A stretch of 64,000 bases of DNA from assembly GCF_964204645.1 (NCBI RefSeq), contig NC_134025.1:24148001-24212000 (forward strand), in the 5' to 3' direction. Numbering within the stretch: the first letter of the stretch is position 1; every line of letters starts with the position of its first letter. A program made the translations under genes and the position numbers. The stretch comes from Tubulanus polymorphus. Taxonomy: Eukaryota; Nemertea; Palaeonemertea; Tubulaniformes; Tubulanidae. Below the pieces are notes generated by a model that did not search any database, was not told the DNA's origin, and saw only the letters and a list, made by a program, of their open reading frames with translations. This document shows positions 23,684-34,800 of the stretch, piece by piece.

Positions 23684-25003
23684 TTAGACTGAGCTGGATG
23701 TGTGGCCTACGCCCGAACTCTTGGTTGATGGAGTTTCGTTGGTACTGCTACTTTCATCTTTTTTCGTACCCGACCTCGTCGTGTATCTCCTGAATACGGT
23801 ATACGCGGAGAAGTTGAAAAACCCGCCCATGTTGGTGAAAAACACCGTCGCCATTATGAGCGGGACGCTCGGAACAGAAACTAACGCCCAAATCGAGTAC
23901 ATCACCAAAGTGGAATATTGCAGAACGTACGCCGACACGAAAACGGTCATCGAATACGCGGCAAGGTAAAGTTTTCGTTGTCGGTTGATGCTGTCGCTGG
24001 TCTTATACGTCTGTAAGCGCTTAGCGACGAGCTTGATGCGCCACCAAGCCATCGCGTACAAGATGCCGTTGATAAAAAACACGAGCACCATGATAATCGA
24101 GTGCACCATGTTCAAGGCTTCCTTCCATTTTACGCGGCTGTCGATAAAACACCTGAAAATATATACATGTATGTTCAAAACATTTTCGTCATCAGATAAT
24201 ACTTTTCAATACTTGGAAATTAACACAGCGCGGGGCTCGTATTTGAAGTTTGGGGGTGAACGAATAGTAGCTTATATCATCCTGTATCCCCAGAATACTT
24301 GAGATGCTGTAGGATCTAAGCTACTATTCGTGCATTCCCAAACTTCAAATACAAGCCCTGTGGAAATCAAGCAAAACCTTCAAACCAGTTCAGTCATACT
24401 TTCTTTTGTAATTTCGATATGATTATTCTAAACTAATGCTTATATTGAATTGATATTTCAAAAATACATCGGCAAAAACACGTACCAGGCTCCACTTGGG
24501 CCAAAATACGGGATCGCAACTCCGGTAATACCAGTTATGAATGGTATGACCATCGGTACGAGCCACAGTCGCCAGTCGTACGCGCCGAAACTAATCTTCT
24601 TATCCATAACGACCATCAGAAACGTGTTGAACGCGATGGACATCGTCATTAACGGCGTTGCGACCAGAAACTGTTGCAGAAAGAAGGCGAACGTTATGCA
24701 AAGACTGTCCGGAGGGTGCGATTTCATCACGAATATGTAGATATGGTCGATCAAGTGGCTGACATTGAACATAAGATCGCACGCTTGCAGATATACAACG
24801 AAGCGATCTACTTGTTGCTTCTTGCGAAAATTAAATCTCGGCTTTTCCAACAAAATGAATGTAATTACGGTAACGCTAATCACAACGCTGATGCTGAGGC
24901 TTGCCACGGCGATCGTATGGATCTGTCTAAATATTGGTCCAGGATAACCGACTAAAATCGCACCAGTAGGATCCCTATAAAATAAGGTCTGGTTTGATGC
25001 CAT
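23684..25003 (-). CDS. Orphan 7TM receptor, two exons
   Basis: Exons 24486-25003 (ATG) and 23684-24152 (TAA) join inside a codon (TG/G, Trp) to 328 residues. N-terminus MASNQTLFYRDPTG carries an N-glycosylation site. Seven hydrophobic segments follow, from IAVASLSISVVISVTVITFI to the last, GGFFNFSAYTVF. A long intracellular loop 3 reads RIKLVAKRLQTYKTSDSINR. The tail is Ser/Thr-rich (SSSTNETPSTKSSG) and ends HTSSSV, a possible PDZ ligand. No DRY motif is seen, so this is either a very divergent rhodopsin-type receptor or another 7TM class; ligand unknown. Its single intron carries the snapback element at 24231-24360. Confidence 0.8.
24231..24360. mobile_element. Snapback MITE-like element (GGGGCTCGTATTTGAAG termini)
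   Basis: Left arm 24231-24274 and right arm 24317-24360 are inverted copies of 44 bp with about five mismatches, around a 42-bp centre. The outer end CGGGGCTCGTAT is shared with the inverted repeat at 25857-25977. No ORF is present. It lies wholly inside the intron of the 7TM receptor gene. Confidence 0.8.
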
Positions 25004-25530
25004 GATCGATTCGGATTAACGATTGCGATTGAATTAACCAATGTTTAGTTAAAACATGTTTTCCGGGGTGAAACCCATTCAAATTCCTATATACATCGAA
25101 AAGTCTTTATCAATCTATTTTTATTATTTTTTTTGTTGTCAAATTCATGTTTACCTGAATGTAATTCGGGAAGTTAATTATGAACACATCCAGTATCGAT
25201 CATGAAAAGCGAGACAATAAGTTTTAAGGATAGTCAGATGTATCTTGTTTCAAGCATCAGTCGGCCGGTCCCAAAACCGCACGGCCACCAAGTCGATCGG
25301 GATGGAAGTTTCGCACTACCGGGTGCCTGTCGGTGAAAAATAAATCAAAATGGCGTAGAGCTTGAACCGGTTAGTCAGTACGACGGCTTCAGCGGAATTT
25401 GTTTAACCTTTAATAGGATTTTCATATTGATAATAAAATGCATACGCGGTGTTCGATGAATAAATTGAATTTGAATTCGAACTTGTCCGAGTCCTAGACC
25501 ATAATCCTCCGCCGAATATTAGGGACAACT
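25004..25530. other. Intergenic region between the 7TM gene and GNPNAT1
   Basis: Upstream of both the minus-strand 7TM gene and the plus-strand GNPNAT1, so both promoters should lie here. At 25254-25338 there is a GC-rich open stretch, readable on either strand with splice-like flanks. No family was recognised and it is not called as an exon. Confidence 0.4.
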
Positions 25531-25640
25531 GCCAACATGGCAGCTGTTTCCGTTTTCATTTCGCAATTTTCTCGATTTTGGTGTTGGGTGAAAAGGCTTT
25601 TAAACTTTTACCAAATCCTATGACACTGTCCTGACAAACA

Positions 25641-27204
25641 AATGCAGGTAAAAACCCCAATGCTAATTGTATTTTAAACAAATCTTCAAACAACAACAAA
25701 CACCAATCAACGAACAATCACACGTTCTCTGTCGTCATGAAGAACACGTAAATTAAATAAATGACTTTCGATTTTAGTTTTTTGATGGCTGCGGCTTTTA
25801 CCGAATTGAATACTTCGTCTTCGAAATTGATACATCATCAGCCCACCTACCCACCCACAGGGGCTCGTATCAGAGTTGTAGGTAATGTAAAAACGATAAT
25901 CTGTTAATCCAACTATAGACATTGGATTAACAGATTATCATTTTTACATTACCTACAACTCTGATACGAGCCCCTGTTAGCCCAACAAGACCACTAAATT
26001 CAACGTGTCTACATTGAATGCCTTAATTTGAACCTGGTTATATTTTGTAGCAAGATCAGCAACATGATAAATGTGTAGATGGTGAGAATGGTGTCACCAA
26101 TAATACAAATGGTCATCGCGTCGCTGTAATTGAAGATATAGAATACTTGTTCGACCCAAAATTTCTACAAGACATAAACTTTGAACTAGAGTGTTCGGCG
26201 AGCTATAATCCTGTGATTTCAATACACAACCCTGGTGAATCTTTAACAATGAGACCACTGAGTAATTGTGATTATGAAAAAGGTATCTCTAAAAAAAGAG
26301 ATGTGTCTCTTCTGACTCGAAAAAATATAGGATCACACAGTCATCGCTTTATGTATTTACGTAATAACAAATTTGGTTAATTTCCGAAGATTCATGCTTT
26401 TCAGCCTAGATTATCTATATTCGGCTATTTGTGACCATTAATGCAAGTTGTGATGAATTAAATTTTCTCTTAAAGGTTTTATTGAGTTACTTGGACATCT
26501 CACAGTTGTGGGAAACATCACACGCGATTTATATTTAGGTAAGTAACTAAGCATCTTCAAATCTATATTGAAGTTATCATATCCAATGACAATGAAAATA
26601 TAATTCAGAATCTGAGATTGTGGTAAATAAATGATGGCATTTCTTTCGTGAACAGAAAAGTTCCATGCCATGAAAGCTTGTCCAGGTACATATTACGTCG
26701 CCGTCCTTGAAGATACCGATTTGCAACAAATTATAGGCAGTGCTACGCTGGTGATCGAACATAAATTCATCCGAGGTACAGTTGTGGTAAGTTACGTACA
26801 TGTATCTATCTATTCTCAAGTTTTTTAGTTCGATTATAGCACCTGCATTAAGAAGCTTTATTCGACCCTCGTGACAATTTTTGAAATGATTTTCAGAGGG
26901 GTCGTATAGAAGACGTGGTTACATTGGACTCGCATCGAGGAATGCAATTGGGTAAATTGTAAGTTCTCATCCTTTCTCTTGATGTATTTAATTGAATGTA
27001 CACGCGCCAATATTTATTCTTACTGAATTCCTTGATTTCAGATTGGTGGATGCTCTAACTATATTGAGCAAGCATTTAGGCTGTTACAAGACTACCCTCG
27101 AATGTAAAGATGATAAGATGCCATTTTACAACAAATTCGGATACGTCAAAAGTCTAGGCAATAATTACATGGAATGCAGATTCAATGAACCGCATTCGAC
27201 GTAG
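25641..27204 (+). CDS. GNPNAT1: Glucosamine 6-phosphate N-acetyltransferase
   Basis: Well-supported exons: 26051-26282, 26476-26538, 26656-26786, 26897-26958, 27042-27204 (stop TAG). The body matches GNPNAT1: YLFDPKFLQDIN, NPGESLTMRPLSNCDYEKGF, ATLVIEHKFIRG, GRIEDVVTLDSHRGMQLGKL (acetyl-CoA loop), LGCYKTTLECKDDKMPFYNKFGY, NNYMECRF. The enzyme acetylates glucosamine-6-phosphate in UDP-GlcNAc synthesis (known). It has an N-terminal extension of about 30 residues relative to the vertebrate protein. No ATG lies in frame in exon 26051. The best start is ATG 25641 followed directly by CAG and a strong donor, adding only MQ. The alternative ATG 25537, with its own donor after TGTTGG, is also in phase. 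Intron 1 holds a long snapback repeat. Confidence 0.9.
25857..25977. mobile_element. Near-perfect 56-bp snapback inverted repeat
   Basis: Left arm 25857-25912 and right arm 25922-25977 are inverted copies with a single mismatch and a 9-nt spacer. The outer ends read ACAGGGGCTCGTAT, shared with the element at 24231-24360, so both probably belong to one MITE family. It lies in intron 1 of GNPNAT1; any transcript through it would form a 56-bp duplex. Confidence 0.9.
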
Positions 27205-28307
27205 TTTTTCAAATGGAAAACCGTGGACAAACTGCTGTGATGATACATAGGCGTATCGTGTCGATGAGTTAAAACTCCTAGTAGATATTAGGGAACCTAG
27301 ATATTACAGTATTTTGGGGATTGAAATTTTCCTCCATAATATCGAGTAATATCATATTGGGATATGGATCTAAAACTAAGACTGTATTGCATTCATTATG
27401 TAATTCTGAATACTTATGAATCTCTTTTTCTATTGGCAAGTCTTTTAGGTTTACTTTCTTCTCTCAGCTGATCTCTCTGTTGAGGCCCCTGTATACATCC
27501 GAGGAGCCTTAATCTTAAATTCATTTGGTGAAATATGTTTTATCCGTTATTCTATCTTTCCTAAAAAAAACAAAATAATAATATCTTATTTGAAATAAGT
27601 CATTGTTCAAGGCAAGCAGACACCACTGATCTGTGTACGAGTAAAAACATTTCTACTTATATTTTAAAAATACCTTTACATTCTTTTATAGACATATTTT
27701 CAACACTCTCTTGACTTGAATAACTGAACTTATTGACTTGAATAACTGAACTTAATCCTAAGTTAATATTTAATTCGAGGAAATGGGATGAAATGTATCG
27801 TTGTAACAAACTCTGTGGAATAATAGGTTTACTGATTATGTAGTCAAGTATTCGTGGGATGGACACATGATATTCATGTTAATCATCCAAGAGGTTGTTT
27901 CCAGATCCTGTGGATCTATCAATCATCAGCTTCATTAAAATGAACAAAAGGTTAACTATCACTGATATTTATTTATTGTTAATCAAGAAACATATCATTG
28001 GCAAGAATATAAAATAAACTATTCTACTGTTTAAGGTAAAACATCTTCATTTCGATACAATTTTTGGAGCAGTAGATGTTTCGTGATTCGACTGCAGTGG
28101 AGGATATATGCATACCCCGAAATTCACTTATTGATAGCGTTGTACAGCGGAACCTCATTTTATAACCAACTTCAGGGCACCCATGAATCTATTGCCATCG
28201 ATGCAATGAAATATAAGGGTCACAATTCTAGATTTGTTGTATTCGAGATTATAAAAGAGGTTTCACTGAACCTAGCAATGGGAATAGAAAACGTTATTAA
28301 TATCCAT
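27205..28307. other. Overlapping 3'UTRs of GNPNAT1 and NDUFAF1
   Basis: AATAAA at 28013-28018 would end the GNPNAT1 transcript. TTTATT at 27968-27973 (AATAAA on the minus strand) would end the NDUFAF1 transcript. The signals have passed each other, so the two mRNAs are probably complementary over some tens of bases. A 21-nt direct repeat (GACTTGAATAACTGAACTTA-like) occurs at about 27713 and 27734. Confidence 0.5.
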
Positions 28308-29525
28308 TCAAACATTTACTACAGCAGGATTCGCTTTATATTGTTCATATGCAAACTCTTCAGTGTGGTTCATGTCTCTATACAACGCTACATAGTCTAA
28401 CTCCAACTGAAACGGCCCACTGTATTGATTAGATGCTGTTATTCCGAAATTAGCGACTCGTTCCAAAATGACCTTTTCTTGTTTGTCCTGAATTCTTCCT
28501 TTGCTGCCGCGAAAGAATTTTGAAAATGGTATCTGAAAATAATCATCGAGAAAAAATGCAGGATTTTTGTTTATTATATCATTCTACAGCAGACTAAAAT
28601 TGCCTCCGAATCACCTGGGACCAATAGATTCTCTGAGAGGTTTCCAGGGCAGCTGGAGCAGGGATGGGTTGTTATCATAAGAATTGGTGTAAATGAAATC
28701 TTACTTATTTATGGGCATTCAATAATCCAAGGAATTGGCTCCTTGACGAGCGAAGTCTAGCTGTAGCAAACGAAACAAATTAGAACGCATACCTTAGACA
28801 CTTGCCAATAAGGCCCGCCATGGGTAAAAAGTACATAACTAAATAAATCATTCCACGTCACATCGAAGTAAGCATCAATTGCAATATTCAACAGGTAAGG
28901 TCGGCCATCGCCACGACAGCGGATAACGAGATGAGTGTAGTCGGCCCAATCATACGGTACTTTTCTCTTAAACGATTTCTGAAATTAAAGATGTTTTTCT
29001 TTAAACCTATCAAACGTGCAATGAACAGAAATTCGGATAAGGTAAACGAAAGCTAACCATATTGCTCGGCGAGCGAATATTGCAGTAACCAGCTTTCTTA
29101 ATTACTCCGTCTTTGATAGGTCTTGTGTCTAACGTGCCATGAAAGAGTCCTTTTTTCTCTTTACTCATGTCGAAATTCGCAACACTTCGGCCTTCACCAT
29201 GGTCGCTATCTGCCGATACAATCCAACTCTTATCTTTGAAAGCCTGAGGGCGATCAGCCTTCCAAATGTACTCATAGTCACCATGTTCTATCATTATGTT
29301 CACATCCATTTCTATCTTTGCCTTCATTTCTCGGCCTAACATAGCAAATTCCTTTTTCATATCGTTCAAGCCATATTTTATGCCCTCTTTCATTGGCACT
29401 TTGATTTTAGTATCGTAGCCCCCTTTTCTACGCTCCCAAAATGACGCTTTTAACAATTCGACATTTCCGATCCATAAAGCACTTAAAAATGGCTTCCGTC
29501 GCAGGAGACTTGTCTGTCGATGCAT
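28308..29525 (-). CDS. NDUFAF1: NDUFAF1 / CIA30 complex I assembly factor
   Basis: Exons 29058-29525, 28793-28978 and 28308-28532 all join at phase 0, giving 292 residues (human about 327). The N-terminus MHRQTSLLRRKPFLSALW is basic and Ser/Leu-rich, like a mitochondrial presequence. The CIA30 domain is clear: WIVSADSDHGEGRSVANF, HGTLDTRP, KAGYCNIRSPS, PYDWADYTHLVIRCRGDGRP, FTHGGPYWQVSKIPFSKFF, GPFQLELDYVALY and HTEEFAYE near the end. NDUFAF1 acts in the mitochondrial complex I intermediate assembly complex (known). An acceptor lies 21 bp upstream of the ATG, so at least one non-coding 5' exon is expected. It is divergent from MAD2L1BP, with a tRNA between them. Confidence 0.93.
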
Positions 29526-29546
29526 GATGTTCTTCAAAGTACCCTT

Positions 29547-30136
29547 AAAATAAAGGAAAGCAAAAGTCATTCGATTTGTACAGTGTCAGTAGAACTGTAT
29601 AGTGTAGTAGCATGAATGAGTCGAGTCGACATTAACGTCATTGATTGGGGTCAGGACATTTCTTGTTGGTGTAGCAGGATACCTCCTGAAAAAAATTGTT
29701 GGCTAAGACCGACAAATGGGGACATACTTATGCTAACATTTTTCCCTACTGGTTAGCGTCTAGCAGTAGCGGTTAATTAGTAGGCTAATTAGGACGTAAT
29801 TACAAGCGCGGACAAGGCCAGGGACAAGTTGTAAAAGGAACAACAGTAGTAGTTCTCGACGACCTTTAGTTAAGGTGAGACAATAAAACACGGAATCGGA
29901 TCGAACGGCCCTAATACTGCTGGAACAAAACAGAATGGCGGCTTTTTGGATCGCAGAAGGGTTAATTATTAGGTTTTAGGGTCGACGTAATACATGGTAC
30001 ACTTGAAATCAAATTTCATTTGACGTGATACTCCTTGATACTCCTCATGCTAATCAACCAATCCTCCAAGATCTTTCCATTATAACAGAAAAAAATTACA
30101 GTTAGTCTACCATCAAATTGAGAACGGCAAAACAAG
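29547..30136. other. Upstream region of NDUFAF1
   Basis: No coding exon assigned. It probably contains the NDUFAF1 promoter and a non-coding first exon, neither of which can be placed from sequence alone. A stretch near 29640-29690 has an acceptor-like site on the minus strand, but no ORF of note. Confidence 0.35.
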
Positions 30137-30208
30137 TTCCCACACCGGGAATCGAACCCGGGCCGCCTGGGTGAAAGCCAGGAATCCTAACCACTAGACC
30201 ATATGGGA
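30137..30208 (-). tRNA. tRNA-Glu (anticodon TTC)
   Basis: A 72-nt cloverleaf on the minus strand. The acceptor stem TCCCATA pairs with TGTGGGA (one G-T pair), followed by discriminator A. Internal promoters are intact: A box TGGTCTAGTGG and B box GGTTCGAATCC. The anticodon loop CTTTCAC gives TTC, and CCTGG/CCAGG forms the anticodon stem. No intron, and no CCA encoded. It lies 110 bp upstream of the MAD2L1BP start codon, on the opposite strand. Confidence 0.96.
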
Positions 30209-30274
30209 CTTGAAATAATGGCGTTGTTTACTACTTTTTGTTGTTCTCCCAATAGTAAGCACTGACTTCACCAG

Positions 30275-30352
30275 ATGGCGCAAAATTCGCGGAAATTTCA
30301 AAGTTTGATACAGGAGAATGACACTCTGTTTCCAGAAGAAAATTCCCCATAA
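30275..30352 (+). promoter_or_regulatory. Upstream ORF overlapping the MAD2L1BP start
   Basis: ATG at 30275 in a reasonable context (CCAGATGG) opens a 25-codon frame, MAQNSRKFQSLIQEND..., that stops at 30352, past the main ATG at 30318 in another frame. Ribosomes using it would bypass the main start. It could lower p31comet output, or it could mark a missed splice or sequence error at the N-terminus. Confidence 0.45.
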
Positions 30353-31395
30353 ATTTTGGGAAATAGAGTACGACGGTGTTTTATCATCACAAGTAACTTG
30401 CAGAATTGTTACAGAATTATTGAAATTCATCGTGTTCGAAAGACAACAAATTCCAGCACCATTTGAACAGCTTCTCCAGTCGCAGGTAAAAAATTAGAAA
30501 AAAATCAAATACAAATTTATTTTTAGTAATAAAAAGTTAGCCTGTTAGAAAATTTCCAACAATACGCTTTTAATGAATCCGATATACCCAGTAGGATTTT
30601 CATTCCAAATGTTTTTTCTCCTTACAGAATGAAGAAGAATTTAGTCGAAAACGAATTCATAGTAGAAAGACTGGTGTATCTCTGAATAGCAAACGTAAAT
30701 GTCATTTCGTCGAAAACTTTGAAAGCGTCATAAGAAATTTGGAATCGGCGTTTAAATGTTGCCATAAAATCGAACAAATACTGGTTCTACTTGGCGGGAC
30801 TGTCGTTAATCCGAAGGAGATATATGTTATCAAGTTACCTACACCCGGAACTTACGAGGGAAAATTACTGAATATGAAACCGTGCATTCGTAATTTCTTT
30901 CGTAAAATCATAACCAGCGATTTGTTCGGCGACTTGAAACTTCTTCCAACCACCAACTTATACGTGTTGATACAAGCGCCGAGAAACGCGAAAATCGAAT
31001 GGTTCCTTCCGAAATTGACGTACAATTTCAAACATCCCTCGCGTGGAAGAGTATTGACGTTGAGTATCTCGTCCAATTGCATCGTTCACGAGACTGAACT
31101 AACGCTAGGAAATGCTTCCGCCTTCGAAATTTCCGGAGTTGAGCCCTTATTAGATGGTACTCTCGATAACGGTGTGAATACATCCCTGTATGATAATCTG
31201 TCCAATTTGTGTATAAACGATGGCAGCACTTCTGATGAATTGAGCTGCGAAAACATGGCTGTCCAATTGCTCAACAATACAACATCTAATGAAATAGATG
31301 ATGAGTTAATTTGGTTTCAGGCTCCTGTATCTGTGAAAGGTTTTAAAGATAAAGTAACCACTAAAACTTCTAAAGCAACAGATATTTGGGGATAA
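30318..31395 (+). CDS. MAD2L1BP: MAD2L1-binding protein (p31comet)
   Basis: Exons 30318-30485 and 30628-31395 join at phase 0 to 311 residues. Family motifs in order: TCRIVTELLKFIVFERQQIP followed by FEQL; a basic stretch KRKCHFVE; LVLLGGTVVNPKEIYVIKLP; WFLPKLTYNFKHPSRGRVLT; and near the C-terminus ELIWFQAPVSVKGFKDK, the family signature. p31comet mimics and binds closed MAD2 and, with TRIP13, silences the spindle checkpoint (known). A poorly conserved Asn/Ser/Asp-rich insert of about 70 residues separates the last two motifs, longer than in vertebrates. An in-frame TGA lies a few codons above the ATG, which fixes the start. AATAAA for this gene is at 31470-31475. Confidence 0.93.
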
Positions 31396-31876
31396 ATATA
31401 ACTTTATTCTAAGAAATATTGTCTACAAATGTGATTTCTAATTAATATATTCGGCAATTTTTTGGAGTGAATAAAGAAAATATTCGGATAGCCTATGTGA
31501 AGATTTGTCAGTCCTCTGCCTCTTGTTTAGTTCCAAGCCTGAAACTTTGGCATTTTCGGATCATTCGAACAATGGAACTAATATTCCAATATGATGATGG
31601 CGATAACATGGTTTAGTTTCAGTGAAAATTGTCGAGCAGACTTCAATATTTCAGTTTTTCGCTACACCACGACCGGTCTATTCCTTTGCCCAAAATTGGG
31701 TGGGCTATTTTGACAGAGCCCACTTCAGGTGGCGCCACCAGCTGGAACCCGAGGTTGTCTCTGAAGATTTTATTTGTTTACATCAAGAATTCCAGAAAAA
31801 CATATTATTTTCCCCTTAATTTCTATACTTACACCTTTTAGATTTTGATAAAGGGCATAATATTCTGAGATAAGAG
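31396..31876. other. MAD2L1BP 3'UTR and NPHP1 upstream region
   Basis: AATAAA at 31470-31475 ends MAD2L1BP. The remaining 400 bp to the NPHP1 start must contain the NPHP1 promoter. No core element stands out. Confidence 0.5.
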
Positions 31877-34800
31877 ATGCCGAAAAAAGTTTCTAGTCCG
31901 TTACAAAGTTCCCAAAAAGAAGTTGATTCCCTCAAGAAGAAGGTAACTAACTATGCACAAAACAGTAGATAAAGTCAAATGAAATTTATTGATTATTTTT
32001 CTGCGCACAAACTAAGTAGATTTCAAAAATTTGGGGCCCAAGAGCTCTGCTTGTGAATCCTAGCATACCTGCGAAACCTTAGAAAAACATTGATTTCGTC
32101 CCTAAAAAAGTTAATTCCAAAGATTTCAATCTTGTCTTTCGTCTTTTTTTAAGATTGATGACTTCATTAAGGAATGTGAGAAGAAGAAATATGCTGATGA
32201 AAAAGACAAGAATTCTAACAAATTCAAGAAAGTAGTTAAAAGGTTTGAGTAAAGACGATACACCTATTTTTGATGATGAGAAATATGAACAAGTTGTTGT
32301 TAAAATCTACTGAGCCTAAGTTGGAGGCATTGCCATTAGGTTAACACCTGCATTCCTTTATTTAAAACCCAAAACTCCGATCCTACAAACTATTTAAATC
32401 ACGCCGCATTATAGAAAATTATATTGTTGCCAACAACTTCACAAATCGCCGCGATTTCTCCAAATTACGTCTTGGGTCCCATAATCTCCGTATTGAAACT
32501 GGACGACATCACAAACCTCCAATACCGGTTCCCGATAGGATCTGTCAATTTTGCTCAGATCAATCTGTTGACGATGAACTGCATTTTCTGATCGACTGTT
32601 CATACTCCGACAGTGCCAGGTCTGATATTTTCACGTATTTGGACACTTTTACCGATTTCAGGACCATGTCTCACTTTGATAAATTCGCCTTTCTAATGTC
32701 TTACAATAACAACGATCCCGAAATTTCCACAATTGTATGCGATTTGGTCAATAAACTGGTTAAGCTAAGACTCGACTCCATTTCATAGTAATTCCTCAGC
32801 TTTGCGACTGAGGGCGCTTTTCTAATTATTTCTTGTATAAGTTTTTGTTTTTGTTTTTTTTTTTTATGCTACTATGTATTATGTATTCTCTATTTAATGT
32901 CATTCTTTAATGTTTTGTCCTGTAAATTTATTGCATGTCTTATCCTATGTATAAATGTTATATACGGCGCAATAAATATAAGTTCAAGTTCAAGTTCAAG
33001 TTCCTTTATTCAATATTTTCAGAGGCGATGACTTAGTAACAGAATGCGAGAGATTACATCTAAAAGTAGAGAATTTGGATTCAGTAAGTCTTGGGATTTC
33101 ATCAAGCAAATATAAAATCAGGGACAGATCATGGAAAATTGGAAGGTGGTTTGAAGAGAAAGTGAAGGGCCACCCCTGCAAATTGATTGAGAGGGGCCGA
33201 TACCTTTCATACTCGATGTCAGGGAAATGCGTCTCTTTATGTGGTGTTTAAATTTTAACCATAGGAAAATGAAGCCAAGGAGATCAGTGACTTTGATGAC
33301 CAAAAGAAAAGCCTGGAACAAAGTGTTCTTGAGATCAAGGTGAAATTTTGTTGTGAACAGTTTCACACACCGAGTGAAATATAGGCTGTGCATGAAAATA
33401 TTAGAATTTTCTTTATTTTTCCGATCTCGGTCAATTTAGAAATCGCTGAGTAGAACATTGAGATTCATACAAACTGGTGAAGAAGAGGAGGAGGAGGATG
33501 ACGATGACGATAACGATGAAGATGTTGAAGAAGAGGAAGAAGACGATGTGGAAGAAGAGGAGGAGGATGTAGAAGAGGAAGAGTCTGAAGATGAAGAAGC
33601 TGAGTAAGTATTTGTACACCATGCACATTTCTTTGTTTGTTATGGCACATAGTTGTTTGGTTAGTTCCATATAAGGGAAATATTAAATAATTGACTATAG
33701 AAAACAATAATTACTTTCAAAAACATTTGCGTTCAATGTTCAAATTCTTCTAATGTAGAAAATCAGATGCACCGAAGAAAGACATGGAAAAACATGCGAA
33801 GGATGATGTAGATGGTAAGCATGCAAAGAAGAAGGTTGAAAAGGATCATTTAGATGGTAAGCAAGCGGATGTAAAAGTAAAAAAGGATGATGAAGAAGAG
33901 GTTGATGAAGAAGAGGAAGAAGAGGAAGAGTAAGAAATCAATTTGAATCTTAGAAAAGATAATTTTCATAAACATGTTGTACATTATTGATTTGATTGAT
34001 GTATGGCTTATTAAGAGAGGCTAGTGAGGAGGAATATGAAGAAGAGGAAGGTGAAGAGGAAGAAGAAGAGGAGGAGGAAGAAGAGGCTGAAGAGGAAGAA
34101 TTTTCTGAGTCAATGACTGTATGTAAATACTATTGATCATTCTATCTGAAATGTAGCAGCTCTAAACTGTACAGAAGATGTTGTTTTTGATTGTAGATGA
34201 GACAGTTTGAAGCAATAGTAGACTATGTGGCTCAACAACCTGAAGACCTTGGTTTTGAAGTTGGGGACATCCTGACTATTCTAAGCACTCGGTAAAATTT
34301 ACTGATTCGAAAAAATACGTCGTTTTGGTATCAGATACCTTTCGGTATGAATTTTTGAAGATCGATAGTTACAATTTTTTAGGGAGGACGGTTGGTGGGA
34401 AGCCATAAATGCCGATGGGGAAAAAGGAATGGTGCCCAGCACATACTTGAAGGTATATTTTAGACTTAAATTTGACAATTCATATATCAGTTGTGTCAGG
34501 ACATGTATTTGTAAACCTGTCTTTCTTTTTAGGAACATAATAAGTATGCTGCCATTCAAAAAGAAGAAGAAGGTAAATGAACAAATTTTTTCGTGATGTC
34601 AATCACACAAAAAATCAACAAAAATATCTGTATTTTAAGTGGTTCAACGTATTTATTTGATTTCCAGAACCATCTGAATCAACTGGAGAAAGTACAAGGA
34701 AAAGGTACGGTATTAAAAACGTATTGAAATCTATGTCAGAAGTAACAAGATATGGAACACTGCGTTCACTTATCTGAATCAAAGTTTTGCTGAATTTTAG

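Noticed and set aside
25254-25338. GC-rich open stretch upstream of GNPNAT1, with splice-like flanks on both strands
   Set aside because: No family similarity, and strand and phase could not be fixed.
25537-25587. ATG 25537 as the GNPNAT1 start
   Set aside because: Possible in phase, but the frame hits a stop if the first exon extends to the stronger donor after ATG-CAG at 25641; kept only as an alternative.
33431-33707. Leu/Phe/His-rich frames antisense to the acidic NPHP1 exons
   Set aside because: Direct complement of GAA/GAG/GAT repeats; not independent genes.
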